This document shows positions 9,693 through 18,070 of a DNA stretch of 64,000 bases, one piece after another; position 1 is the stretch's first letter; each line of letters starts with the position of its first letter. This stretch comes from Pedobacter frigiditerrae. Its GTDB lineage: Bacteria > Bacteroidota > Bacteroidia > Sphingobacteriales > Sphingobacteriaceae. The stretch covers positions 310,001 through 374,000 of the forward strand of contig NZ_SJSK01000001.1 in NCBI RefSeq assembly GCF_004331645.1, written 5' to 3'. A program made the translations under genes and the position numbers. The notes under the pieces were generated by a model, which saw nothing but the letters and a program-made list of their open reading frames with translations, did not search any database and was not told the origin of the DNA.

Positions 9693-9854
9693 TTCAATAC
9701 TAATATTTGTTCCTAAATCAAATCTCTAAAATTTTCTTGATAATCCTACATCAAGTTTTCCACACAATTAATAGTTAAGTAATTAAATAATAACGACAAT
9801 TTGTTAGATATCATACACTAAAACTCCTTTAAAATTAATTCTGTTTTTTATTGG

Positions 9855-9862
9855 TAACTTTG
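9855..9862 (+). promoter_or_regulatory. -7 promoter box TAACTTTG
   Basis: It matches the Bacteroidota -7 consensus TAnnTTTG exactly and lies 7 nt before the ATG of the RNA methyltransferase gene. The transcript would be almost leaderless. No good -33 TTTG is seen, so the call is moderate. Confidence 0.5.
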
Positions 9863-9869
9863 CCCCAAT

Positions 9870-11066
9870 ATGATGCAAGTTTTCCAAACCAAAAGCAAGG
9901 TAATAATTACCTGCAATAAAAGGCTATCGCCTTATTTACAAGATGAAGTTACAGCTTTAGGCTATGAAATTGTAAGGTCTTTTCCAACAGGTGTTGAGTT
10001 AAATATTACTTTAACTGAATGCATAAAACTGAATTTGAATTTAAGATGTGCTAGTCAGATTTTATATTGCATAAATAGCTTTAAAGCAAACACGCCTGAT
10101 GAATTATATACTGCTTTACTTACCATAGAATGGGAAGAATTGATAGATTTTGCAGGCTATTTCTCTGTAACTTCTAACGTAGATAATCCAACTATTACTA
10201 CACCCCTTTTTGCAAATTTGAAAGTAAAGGATGCAATTGTAGACCGTTTTAGAGAAAAGAAAAACATCCGTCCTAACTCTGGTTCTGACGCCAATAAAAC
10301 CGTTGTGCATTTATATTGGAAAGATGATGATGTTGATATCTTTTTAGATACCAGTGGCGAAACTTTAGCAAAACATGGCTATCGTAAAATCCCAGGAAAG
10401 GCACCTATGTTAGAAGCGTTAGCAGCAAGTACAATCATGGCTACTCAATGGGATCAAAAATCTCCTTTTGTAAATCCGATGTGTGGTTCTGGAACTTTGG
10501 CAATTGAAGCAGCGTTATTAGCAACTAATCGCCGACCAGGTTTATTTAGGATGAATTATGGTTTCATGCATATTTTGGGTTATGATGAAGAAGTGTTTTT
10601 TGCAGAGCGAAGAATATTAAAAGACCAAGTAATTAAAAATGTCGACCTACAAATTATAGCTTCAGATATTTCTGAAGATGCAGTTGAAGTAACTCGTAGA
10701 AATGCAAAAACCGCTGGCGTAGACACCTTAATTACTTTTGAAGTGTGCGATTTTGAAGAAACACCAGTTCCAGAAGGCGGAAGAGGAGTTGTCATTTTCA
10801 ATCCCGAATATGGAGAGCGTTTAGGTGTACATAGCAAATTGGAATTGACCTATAAACGCATTGGCGATTTCATGAAGCAAAACTGCAAAGGCTATTTTGG
10901 GTATATTTTTACGGGAAACCCAGATTTAGCTAAAAAAATTGGACTTAAAGCTGATAAAAAAATAGAGTTTTACAATGGGAAGCTGGATTGTAGAATGTTA
11001 GAATACGAACTTTATGATGGCACCAGAAGGGCTGAAGATGAAAGACCTAAACCTAAATTAAGTTAA
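9870..11066 (+). CDS. THUMP-domain class I SAM-dependent RNA methyltransferase (RlmL/YpsC-like)
   Basis: A 398-residue enzyme expected to methylate a guanine N2 in 23S rRNA. An N-terminal ferredoxin-like/THUMP region spans about 1-170. The methyltransferase core follows: motif I is FVNPMCGSGTLAIEAAL at about 205-221, and the acidic strand end is ASDISEDAV. Motif IV reads FNPEYGERLG where RlmL-type enzymes usually have NPPYGERL. The length fits the stand-alone family. Two ATGs are adjacent (9870, 9873) directly after the -7 box. It is monocistronic. The exact rRNA target cannot be read from sequence. Confidence 0.85.
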   Translation: MMQVFQTKSKVIITCNKRLSPYLQDEVTALGYEIVRSFPTGVELNITLTECIKLNLNLRCASQILYCINSFKANTPDELYTALLTIEWEELIDFAGYFSVTSNVDNPTITTPLFANLKVKDAIVDRFREKKNIRPNSGSDANKTVVHLYWKDDDVDIFLDTSGETLAKHGYRKIPGKAPMLEALAASTIMATQWDQKSPFVNPMCGSGTLAIEAALLATNRRPGLFRMNYGFMHILGYDEEVFFAERRILKDQVIKNVDLQIIASDISEDAVEVTRRNAKTAGVDTLITFEVCDFEETPVPEGGRGVVIFNPEYGERLGVHSKLELTYKRIGDFMKQNCKGYFGYIFTGNPDLAKKIGLKADKKIEFYNGKLDCRMLEYELYDGTRRAEDERPKPKLS

Positions 11067-11137
11067 AATTATCTGAAAAATAATCAAAACTGTTAGCACT
11101 CCTTTTTCGTTAATAGGTTACATCAACCTAAGTAAAA

Positions 11138-11380
11138 ATGAAAGATAAAGTAAAAGCAGAGATGCAAGCCGTAGCTGGCAACATCCGGAAGGTGAGGGAA
11201 TATCGAAATTATACTCAAGATTATTTGGCTGCAAAGTTAGATATATCGCAAAATGCTTATAGTAAAATAGAGCTAGGTTACAGCAAGATTACTTTAGATA
11301 GGTTATTTCATATTGCCATCATTTTAGAAGTAGAAGTAACTCAATTGTTATACTTCAATAAAGCAGAATTTGAAAAGTAA
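11138..11380 (+). CDS. XRE-family helix-turn-helix regulator
   Basis: An 80-residue protein that is almost entirely one Cro/C1-type DNA-binding domain: NIRKVREYRNYTQDYLAAKLDISQNAYSKIELGYSKITLDRL. No effector domain is present. It lies 71 nt before the HD-domain gene on the same strand, so they may be cotranscribed. Its target is unknown. Small solitary XRE regulators of this kind are common in Pedobacter and need not belong to a toxin-antitoxin pair; no toxin-like partner is adjacent. Confidence 0.85.
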   Translation: MKDKVKAEMQAVAGNIRKVREYRNYTQDYLAAKLDISQNAYSKIELGYSKITLDRLFHIAIILEVEVTQLLYFNKAEFEK

Positions 11381-11450
11381 GGTTAACCTTAACTTTTCAA
11401 CAAACGCCCTTTTTAAATTTTTTCGAGATAACTTGCACAAAAATTCTTCT

Positions 11451-12098
11451 ATGCAAGCTATCATCGACCAAACCATCAACTTTGTTAAAATTACGCTCGC
11501 CAATGCCGAAACCGGACATGATTGGTTTCATATTGAGCGAGTTTTTAAAACTGCTCAAGCCATTAATGCGAAAGAAAAAGGTGATGAATTAATTGTAGCA
11601 TTAGCTGCTCTTTTACACGATATTGCAGATAGCAAATTTAATGGTGGTGACGAAGAAATTGGCCCTCAAAAAGCTGGTGATTTCTTAAAAAGCATTGGCA
11701 TAAGTGATGACATTATTTTTCACGTACAAGAAGTAATCAGAAATTTATCGTACAAAGCCAGTTTAGGAACTATTACTTTTAAATCAAAAGAGTTAGATGT
11801 AGTACAAGATGCTGATAGATTAGATGCAATTGGTGCAATTGGCATTGCGAGGGCTTTTACTTATGGAGGTTATAAAAACAGAGTTTTATACGACCCATCA
11901 ATTCCTGTTAATTTAAATATGAGTAAAGAGGAATATAAAAATACCACTGCGCCAACTTTAAATCACTTTTATGAAAAGCTTTTGTTGTTAAAGGATTTAA
12001 TGAAAACAGAAGCGGGAAAGGAAATAGCAGAGCAACGTCATCAGTTTATGCTCAATTATCTCGAACAATTTTACGGTGAATGGGAAGGTAAACGCTAA
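11451..12098 (+). CDS. HD-domain phosphohydrolase (YedJ-like)
   Basis: A 215-residue protein of the metal-dependent HD superfamily. Metal ligands are visible in GHDWFHIERV, the LLHDIADSKF core HD pair, and VVQDADRLDAIGAIG. The layout is that of the YedJ-like group, whose substrate is unsettled. The reading frame is open further upstream to a TTG at 11370 that would overlap the XRE gene. The ATG at 11451 is preferred because similarity to the family begins there (MQAIIDQTINFVK), and the extra 27 residues look like random coding. Confidence 0.85.
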   Translation: MQAIIDQTINFVKITLANAETGHDWFHIERVFKTAQAINAKEKGDELIVALAALLHDIADSKFNGGDEEIGPQKAGDFLKSIGISDDIIFHVQEVIRNLSYKASLGTITFKSKELDVVQDADRLDAIGAIGIARAFTYGGYKNRVLYDPSIPVNLNMSKEEYKNTTAPTLNHFYEKLLLLKDLMKTEAGKEIAEQRHQFMLNYLEQFYGEWEGKR

Positions 12099-12158
12099 AA
12101 AAATACCCATGAATAGGTATTGTTAGGTGAAAATGCTTTGGGTAATTTTAAATAAAAA

Positions 12159-12845
12159 ATGTTACCATATAGGCTTTTATATAGCAAAAACTCAGTACTT
12201 ATCTTAGCAATGATTCTCATTCCAACTTTTGGAATGGATATTATGTTTGTCATTCTACTTAATCTTCCAAAGGACTTACCAGATTGGATAATCTACGGCC
12301 TTATCGTTTTCTTTTTGATAGTATTGGTCGTCTCTTTATTGCTTATGATCAAAAAATGGCTTAATGTACCTTGCAAAACCTTTGTTAATGAAAGTGGAAT
12401 AAGCTTTAAGTTTGAGAAGAAGAATTTTTTCTATAAGTACAATACCTTTTTTTCTGGCTGGGAAAATGTAACCAACATTTCAGATACTGCTTATAATGAA
12501 CAAGGTAATTTTTATCAAATCACTTTTAAAAATCCAAGTTTTACTGCCAACTTTAGTGCTATCAAAACTGAAGAAGAAGATGCAGAAAAGTTCTTTAATG
12601 AATTAACTTATTATCAAGATTTATATAATCTATCACACCCTAAAATTCCAATTAGCTCTAAGAATTTCTACGAAAGTACCTTGGCAAGAATGATTACTTT
12701 GCTATTTTATATTTTAGTTATCGCAATACCAATGGTTTATTTCACTACTGATAAGAATATAGACTGGTGGCGTGTAATTTCTCTTTTTTGTTTTGGTAGC
12801 ATTTGGGTTGGTAATTATTACAAAAACACCAAAAAGCTCTATTAA
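12159..12845 (+). CDS. Unknown membrane protein, four predicted TM segments
   Basis: A 228-residue protein not assigned to a known family. Two hydrophobic segments near 14-35 and 42-66 precede a soluble stretch of about 110 residues rich in aromatic and charged residues. Two more hydrophobic segments lie near 172-193 and 202-219. The soluble part (KTFVNESGISFKF, a tryptophan-containing WENVTNI strand) looks like a short beta-rich domain of the kind seen in bacterial PH-like membrane proteins, but this is only a pattern impression. It has no obvious operon partner. Confidence 0.6.
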   Translation: MLPYRLLYSKNSVLILAMILIPTFGMDIMFVILLNLPKDLPDWIIYGLIVFFLIVLVVSLLLMIKKWLNVPCKTFVNESGISFKFEKKNFFYKYNTFFSGWENVTNISDTAYNEQGNFYQITFKNPSFTANFSAIKTEEEDAEKFFNELTYYQDLYNLSHPKIPISSKNFYESTLARMITLLFYILVIAIPMVYFTTDKNIDWWRVISLFCFGSIWVGNYYKNTKKLY

Positions 12846-12873
12846 TTTACTAAATATTTTAGTTTTTGTTTGC

Positions 12874-12881
12874 TATTTTTG
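12874..12881 (+). promoter_or_regulatory. -7 promoter box TATTTTTG
   Basis: An exact TAnnTTTG match lies 18 nt before the ATG of the radical-SAM gene. It probably drives the two-gene radical-SAM/DUF4130 operon. Confidence 0.45.
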
Positions 12882-12899
12882 ATAGTAAATTAGATTAAG

Positions 12900-14159
12900 A
12901 TGTCGGAGAGATTAAGAGAGAAGTTGAGTATCCTTGCTGACGCAGCCAAATACGATGTTTCGTGTTCATCAAGCGGAAGCGATAGAAAAAATACCAATAA
13001 AGGCATAGGCAATGGGCATCATTCAGGCATTTGCCATACTTATACTGAAGATGGAAGATGTGTTTCTCTTTTAAAAATCTTACTTACAAATCATTGCATT
13101 TTTGATTGTGCCTATTGTGTTTCCAGAAAAAGCAACGACATAGAACGAGCAGCTTTTACGGTTGACGAGGTTGTAGAATTAACAATGAATTTTTATCGCA
13201 GAAACTTCATTGAAGGCCTATTCTTGAGCTCTGGCATTTTTAAAAATGCAGATTATACAATGGAAAGGCTTTTAAGAGTTGTCAAAAAACTTCGTCTTGA
13301 GCAAAACTACAATGGGTATATCCATTTAAAAACAATTCCTGGCGCAAGTGAAGAATTAATTAAAGAAGCGGGTTTATATGCCGACAGAATGAGTATTAAT
13401 TTAGAAATGCCAACAGAAACTGGATTGAAGTTATTAGCTCCAGATAAAAGCCATAAAGATGTGATTAAACCACTCGGTTTTGTTCAGAATCAAATTGTAC
13501 AATTTAAGGTTGAAAAAAAACTAATTAAAAGCGTTCCTAAATTTGTTCCTGCTGGACAGAGTACGCAAATGGTGATAGGTGCCACACCAGAAACGGATAA
13601 AGAAATCATGTATACCGCCGATGCCTTTTACAAAAACTTCGCCTTGCGTAGAGTTTATTATTCTGGCTATATTCCAATTAGTAATGATACTAGAATGCCA
13701 ATTTTAGGCACCCAACCTCCCCTATTAAGAGAAAACAGATTGTATCAAACAGATTGGTTAATGCGTTTTTACGGATTTAAAGTCCAAGAAATTTTAAATG
13801 ATGCCAACCCGCATTTAGAGATTGATATTGACCCAAAATTAAGTTGGGCACTAAGAAACTTGAAGCATTTTCCTGTTGACATAAATACGGCTCCGTATCG
13901 AATGATTTTAAGAATTCCTGGGATTGGTGTCATGTCCGCTCAAAAGATCGTCCAAGCTCGTCAGTTTGGGAAATTGCATATTTATCAATTGAAAAATATT
14001 GGCGTGGCTTACAGTAGAGCTAAACACTTTATTAAATGTGCCGATACTCCTTTTCAAATGAAAGATTTTCAAGCCACTCAAATCAAGGCATTTATTTTAG
14101 CAGAAAGCCAGAGTAAATATTTAAAAACAGATTCCAATCAACTAATTCTATTTAAATGA
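12900..14159 (+). CDS. Radical SAM protein of the putative DNA modification/repair family
   Basis: A 419-residue iron-sulfur enzyme. The radical-SAM cluster motif is C66-x3-C70-x2-C73 (CIFDCAYC), preceded by two further cysteines (C45, C54) in ICHTYTEDGRC. Near the C-terminus lies a helix-hairpin-helix, YRMILRIPGIGVMSAQKI (about 327-345), a typical non-specific DNA-binding element. This matches the family described as putative DNA modification/repair radical SAM proteins, which is encoded beside a DUF4130 protein. The next gene is that partner, with an ATGA overlap implying translational coupling. The reaction is not known. Confidence 0.88.
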   Translation: MSERLREKLSILADAAKYDVSCSSSGSDRKNTNKGIGNGHHSGICHTYTEDGRCVSLLKILLTNHCIFDCAYCVSRKSNDIERAAFTVDEVVELTMNFYRRNFIEGLFLSSGIFKNADYTMERLLRVVKKLRLEQNYNGYIHLKTIPGASEELIKEAGLYADRMSINLEMPTETGLKLLAPDKSHKDVIKPLGFVQNQIVQFKVEKKLIKSVPKFVPAGQSTQMVIGATPETDKEIMYTADAFYKNFALRRVYYSGYIPISNDTRMPILGTQPPLLRENRLYQTDWLMRFYGFKVQEILNDANPHLEIDIDPKLSWALRNLKHFPVDINTAPYRMILRIPGIGVMSAQKIVQARQFGKLHIYQLKNIGVAYSRAKHFIKCADTPFQMKDFQATQIKAFILAESQSKYLKTDSNQLILFK

Positions 14160-14914
14160 TTTATGTTTTTGACGGAAGTTTAGAAGGTTTGCTAACTACT
14201 GTTTTCGAATGGTATGAACGTAAACCAGGAGAAGTAATATTAAGAACTGAGAAGTTTTATCAGCCAGATGCTTTTACCGAATCCTTTCCAATTCAAAACG
14301 ACAGGACAAAAGCCGATAGAGTTTGGGCAGCTTTGCAGAAGAAACTGAGCAAAGAATGGGTTAGGAAATTTTACTGCGCCTATCTTTCTGAAATTCCTGA
14401 AATTTTCAACTCTCTTTTTCTCTTTACAATTTACATTTTTCAAAATCCAGCAGGTGCTGAAAAAAACTATGGAAATGATCACGTATTGGCATTATCGAAA
14501 GCTGCCAAGAGTGTAGAACGAGAAAAACACAGAATGGAAGCTTTTATTAGGTTTCAACATACAGCCGATGGGATTTTCTATTGTGGCATAGACCCAGATT
14601 TTAATGTTTTGCCTTTAATTCTCAATCATTTCAAAAATCGCTATGCAGATCAAAAATGGATTATTTACGATTTAAAAAGGCATTATGGTTTATTCTACGA
14701 TTTAACTGTGGTAGAGGAAATTACGATAGAAATTAATCTTCAAGCTTTAAAACAACCTGCTGCTCATCAGTTAAATGAAAAAGAAGAACTATACGCTCAT
14801 TTGTGGAAAGATTATTTTAAAAGCACCAATATTGTTTCTCGAAAAAACACAAAACTTCATATTAAGCATGTGCCAAAAAGGTACTGGAAATATTTAACCG
14901 AGAAGCAGTTGTAA
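14156..14914 (+). CDS. DUF4130 putative DNA-metabolism protein, partner of the radical SAM protein
   Basis: A 252-residue protein starting MIYVFDGSLEGLLTTVFEWYE, the standard opening of the DUF4130 family that is coupled to the radical-SAM gene. A central conserved block (REKHRMEAFIRFQHTADGIFYCGIDPDFNVLPLILNHF is split across about 120-160) and YADQKWIIYDLKRHYGLFYD follow. In other genomes DUF4130 is often fused to a UdgX/uracil-DNA-glycosylase-like domain. Here the protein ends after DUF4130 (RYWKYLTEKQL), so no glycosylase is attached or adjacent. The ATG overlaps the stop of the preceding gene. Function is inferred only from this association. Confidence 0.87.
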   Translation: MIYVFDGSLEGLLTTVFEWYERKPGEVILRTEKFYQPDAFTESFPIQNDRTKADRVWAALQKKLSKEWVRKFYCAYLSEIPEIFNSLFLFTIYIFQNPAGAEKNYGNDHVLALSKAAKSVEREKHRMEAFIRFQHTADGIFYCGIDPDFNVLPLILNHFKNRYADQKWIIYDLKRHYGLFYDLTVVEEITIEINLQALKQPAAHQLNEKEELYAHLWKDYFKSTNIVSRKNTKLHIKHVPKRYWKYLTEKQL

Positions 14915-14949
14915 TAATGAATAATGAGCAAAGACTGATTTCCACTCTG

Positions 14950-14966
14950 TTAACAATTAATTAACC
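14950..14966 (+). promoter_or_regulatory. Pho-box-like direct repeat before the PhoR-like kinase
   Basis: TTAACA-N5-TTAACC is a direct repeat with 11-bp periodicity, ending about 20 nt before the kinase ATG. It has the form of PhoP/PhoB-class boxes (6-7-bp direct repeats one helical turn apart). A second, better copy precedes the phosphate transporter genes at 16040. Confidence 0.55.
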
Positions 14967-14987
14967 TTAAAACTGTAAATTAGCTCT

Positions 14988-16013
14988 ATGAAGCTTAGCG
15001 TACTTGTTTTAATTACAGCATTAGCTGTAGCACTTTCTATCGGATTAGTTAATTTCTATTTTCAACATAATCTATATTATTTGGCTGTTTCTTTTGGGAT
15101 ATCATTTGTAACCAGTTTTTTGGTTTTTTATTATCTTTTCGAAAAGTATATATATACCAAAATTAAGCTGATTTATAAGTTGATTCATAACCTAAAACTA
15201 GGGAAAGATTTAAAAGAAGCTTTAGGCGAATATGTAAGTTCTGACCCTATAAATGATGTTGAGGCTGAAGTTAAAGAATGGGCAGGCGCAAAAAAGAAAG
15301 AGATAGATTTACTTAAAAAACAAGAGCAATTTCGTAGAGAGTTTCTTTCAAACGTATCTCACGAGTTTAAAACACCTCTTTTTGCCATTCAAGGTTACGT
15401 AGAAACCTTACAAGACTGTTTGCTTGACGATCCAGAAATGGCAATGAAATTCTTAAAAAAAGCTGAAAATAATATTGAACGATTGAGCTACTTGATTAAC
15501 GATTTAGATGCTATATCCAAGCTAGAAACTGGCGAAATGCCTATCAATTATCAAAAATTTGACTTTGTAGTTTTAGCTAAGGAAGTAATGGATAGTTTAG
15601 AAGATACAGCACAGAGGCATAAAATAAAGCTTTTCTTTAAAGATAAGTACACAGGCCCCACAATGGTTTTTGCGGACAGAGAAAAGATAAGGCAGATATT
15701 AATTAACCTATTGCAAAATTCTATTAAATATGGAAATGAAAATGGATCTACAGCTGTTAAGATTTTTGAATTACATGACCAATTTTTAATTGAAGTAACA
15801 GACAATGGAATTGGGATTGAAGAAAAACACTTAACAAGATTATTTGAACGTTTTTACAGAATAGATTCACATCGATCTAGAACAGAAGGTGGTACAGGAC
15901 TGGGTCTAGCTATTGTTAAACACATTCTTGAAGCACATGAGCAGACCATTTCTGTTCGTAGCACACCAAATATTGGAACTACTTTTGGCTTTACCTTACA
16001 AAAAAGCAATTAA
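14988..16013 (+). CDS. PhoR-like sensor histidine kinase (orphan)
   Basis: A 341-residue kinase. Two TM segments (about 4-22 and 30-51) are separated by only a few residues, so there is no real periplasmic sensor domain. A HAMP-like linker follows, then HisKA with H125 in [16 protein letters not shown], and HATPase with [18 protein letters not shown] and GTGLGLAIV. The layout is that of PhoR-type phosphate-response kinases of Bacteroidota. No response regulator is adjacent, so the partner must be encoded elsewhere. The downstream PhoU-like and Pit genes and the TTAACA repeats at both promoters support a phosphate role; this is inference. Confidence 0.8.
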   Translation: MKLSVLVLITALAVALSIGLVNFYFQHNLYYLAVSFGISFVTSFLVFYYLFEKYIYTKIKLIYKLIHNLKLGKDLKEALGEYVSSDPINDVEAEVKEWAGAKKKEIDLLKKQEQFRREFLSNVSHEFKTPLFAIQGYVETLQDCLLDDPEMAMKFLKKAENNIERLSYLINDLDAISKLETGEMPINYQKFDFVVLAKEVMDSLEDTAQRHKIKLFFKDKYTGPTMVFADREKIRQILINLLQNSIKYGNENGSTAVKIFELHDQFLIEVTDNGIGIEEKHLTRLFERFYRIDSHRSRTEGGTGLGLAIVKHILEAHEQTISVRSTPNIGTTFGFTLQKSN

Positions 16014-16039
16014 CTAATAATTTAAAATAGTTATAAGAG

Positions 16040-16057
16040 TTAACATTAACTTAACAT
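16040..16057 (+). promoter_or_regulatory. Pho-box-like direct repeat before the phosphate transporter operon
   Basis: TTAACAT-TAAC-TTAACAT is a perfect 7-bp direct repeat with 4-bp spacing (11-bp period), ending 8 nt before the -7 box at 16066. This is where an activator replacing the -33 contact would bind. The geometry equals that of the copy at 14950. Confidence 0.65.
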
Positions 16058-16065
16058 ACTAACTT

Positions 16066-16073
16066 TAGCTTTG
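16066..16073 (+). promoter_or_regulatory. -7 promoter box TAGCTTTG
   Basis: An exact TAnnTTTG box lies 18 nt before the ATG of the PhoU-like gene and directly downstream of the TTAACAT repeat. No independent -33 TTTG is visible, which fits an activator-dependent promoter. Confidence 0.6.
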
Positions 16074-16091
16074 CAGCATATTTAATTTAGT

Positions 16092-16733
16092 ATGAATAGT
16101 ATATTTAGCTTCTTTACTCCAAAAGACAAAAAATTTCAACCGCTTTTTGAACAAGCAGGAACAAATGTTGTAAAAATCTCTGAAGCATTATTGGTTGCGG
16201 TAACTACTAATGATTTAGAAAAAAGAAAAGAAGCCATTAAGGAAGTTGAGCGTTTGGAGCATGTTGGAGACGACATTACTCACACCATCTTCATAGAGCT
16301 AAGCAAAAACTTCATCACTCCGTTTGATAGAGAAGATATTCACTCTTTAGCAGCCGCCATTGATGACATTGCTGATTACATCCATGCTTCTGCAGGAAAT
16401 ATTGAATTGTACAATGTAACTAACATCGGCGATGCCATGGTTAAACTGGCAGAACTTTTAGTAGAAATGTGTGGCGATTTAGAAAAAGCGATTAAAGAAT
16501 TAAGAAGCTTTAAAAACATAAGAGTTATTGCTGATGCTTGCGTTAGGATTAATAGTGCAGAAAACCAAGCAGATTACGTTTGTAATTTAGCCATTGCTCG
16601 TTTATTCGAATTTGAAACCAATGCAATAGAATTGATTAAACAAAAAGAGATTTTACAAACCTTAGAAATTGCAACAGACAAATGTGAAGATGCAGCTAAC
16701 GTATTGGAATCTATTTTGGTTAAAAACGCTTAA
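16092..16733 (+). CDS. DUF47 PhoU-like phosphate transport regulator
   Basis: A 213-residue all-helical cytoplasmic protein of the DUF47/PhoU-like family (MNSIFSFFTPKDKKFQPLFEQA is the usual opening). It has the acidic metal-binding motifs EHVGDDITHTI (about 57-67) and FDREDIHSLAAAIDDIADYI, and a repeated ENQAD / DKCEDAAN motif in the second half. DUF47 genes are typically cotranscribed with Pit permeases and thought to modulate them. Here the pit gene starts 2 nt after the stop, so this is a clear operon. Confidence 0.92.
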   Translation: MNSIFSFFTPKDKKFQPLFEQAGTNVVKISEALLVAVTTNDLEKRKEAIKEVERLEHVGDDITHTIFIELSKNFITPFDREDIHSLAAAIDDIADYIHASAGNIELYNVTNIGDAMVKLAELLVEMCGDLEKAIKELRSFKNIRVIADACVRINSAENQADYVCNLAIARLFEFETNAIELIKQKEILQTLEIATDKCEDAANVLESILVKNA

Positions 16734-16735
16734 AT

Positions 16736-18037
16736 ATGACTTTAACCCTTCTTTTTGTAATTATTGGTTTAGCACTAGTTTTTGACTATATCAATGGTTT
16801 TCATGATGCTGCCAATGCAATTGCTACAATTGTTGCAACCAAAGTTTTATCTCCATTTCAAGCGGTTGTTTGGGCTGCATTTTTTAATTTTTTAGCATAT
16901 TGGGTGTTTGGTTTTGGTGTAGCCGATACGGTTGCTAAAACTGCCAACACCATGGAAATTAACCTTACCGTAATTTTAGCAGGTGTTATTGCGGCTATTA
17001 TTTGGAATTTATTTACTTGGTGGTTTGGTATCCCTTCTAGTTCTTCACATACTTTAATTGGTGGTTTTGCTGGTGCAGCAATTGCCCACGCTGGATTAAG
17101 CGCAGTTAACTGGTATAAAGAAGGTAAAGCTGGCGAAATGCCAACTGGCGTATTAGTTATTATTGGATTTATCGTAATTGCACCCTTTATTGGAGCAATC
17201 ATCTCCTACTTTATATCCATTTGGCTCTTACATTCATCCAAAAAGAGTATTTGGCCCAAAGTGTTTACGCTTACTTTAATGGCCATAACAGCTTGGTATA
17301 TCTATAACCAAATGTTGTTCTATAATGAAATTAGGCACCCAAGATTTGAATCTCATTTCTTAAGTGTAATGTTTGAATCGCATAACATTAAATGGCTACT
17401 TGTATTCTTTATAGTATTCTCTATTAGTTTCTTCTGTTTAATTTTTAGCAGTTTAAATCAAACTCAATCTACGGCTTGGTTAAGAAAAATGCAGTTATTA
17501 TCATCAGCTTCATTTAGTTTGGGCCATGGCGGTAACGATTCGCAAAAGGTAATGGGAATTATTGCGGCAGCTGTTGTCGTTTATATACATACTAGTGGAG
17601 TATCAATGGATGCTTTGCCTAGTTGGCTGCATGTAGCATTACCTTCTAAAGGACCAAATGGTGAAGAAATTGCTGGTCAGATGCCTTCATGGATACCATT
17701 AGCTTGTTATAGCGCAATTGCAGCAGGAACTTTAAGTGGTGGGTGGAAAATTGTGAAAACAATGGGCTCTAAAATTACTAAAGTAACTCCATTTGAAGGT
17801 GTAACGGCTGAAACTGCTGGTGCATTGACTTTATATTTTACAGAACATTTAAAAATTCCGGTAAGTACAACTCATACAATTACAGGTTCTATTATTGGTT
17901 CTGGTTTAACAAAAGGTGTTTCTGCAGTTAAATGGGGCGTCACGGTAAAGCTAATTTGGGCTTGGGTATTAACTATTCCCGTATCGGCAGCGTTAGCAGC
18001 TTTAATTTATTACTTACTAAGCGTTTTCATTAAATAG
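16736..18037 (+). CDS. pit: Inorganic phosphate permease of the PiT family
   Basis: A 433-residue inner-membrane transporter. The PiT signature appears twice, as required for its duplicated fold: FDYINGFHDAANAIATIVATKVL near 15-37, and SLGHGGNDSQKVMGIIA near 260-275. The second-half repeat TAGALTLYFTEHLKIPVSTTHTITGSI mirrors the first-half GIPSSSSHTLIGGFAGA. Phosphate import coupled to H+ or Na+ is the expected function. It is cotranscribed with the DUF47 gene and probably induced through the TTAACAT repeat. It starts with ATG 2 nt after the upstream stop. Confidence 0.93.
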   Translation: MTLTLLFVIIGLALVFDYINGFHDAANAIATIVATKVLSPFQAVVWAAFFNFLAYWVFGFGVADTVAKTANTMEINLTVILAGVIAAIIWNLFTWWFGIPSSSSHTLIGGFAGAAIAHAGLSAVNWYKEGKAGEMPTGVLVIIGFIVIAPFIGAIISYFISIWLLHSSKKSIWPKVFTLTLMAITAWYIYNQMLFYNEIRHPRFESHFLSVMFESHNIKWLLVFFIVFSISFFCLIFSSLNQTQSTAWLRKMQLLSSASFSLGHGGNDSQKVMGIIAAAVVVYIHTSGVSMDALPSWLHVALPSKGPNGEEIAGQMPSWIPLACYSAIAAGTLSGGWKIVKTMGSKITKVTPFEGVTAETAGALTLYFTEHLKIPVSTTHTITGSIIGSGLTKGVSAVKWGVTVKLIWAWVLTIPVSAALAALIYYLLSVFIK

Positions 18038-18070
18038 TTAGTTTAAGGAAACTACACAATGTAAACTGAT

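Noticed and set aside
11370-11450. N-terminal extension of the HD protein from a TTG overlapping the XRE gene
   Set aside because: Extra residues are unlike the family, and the ATG at 11451 gives the usual N-terminus.
11138-12098. XRE regulator plus neighbour as a toxin-antitoxin or defence pair
   Set aside because: The neighbour is a housekeeping-type HD phosphohydrolase separated by 70 nt with its own start; nothing toxin-like is adjacent.
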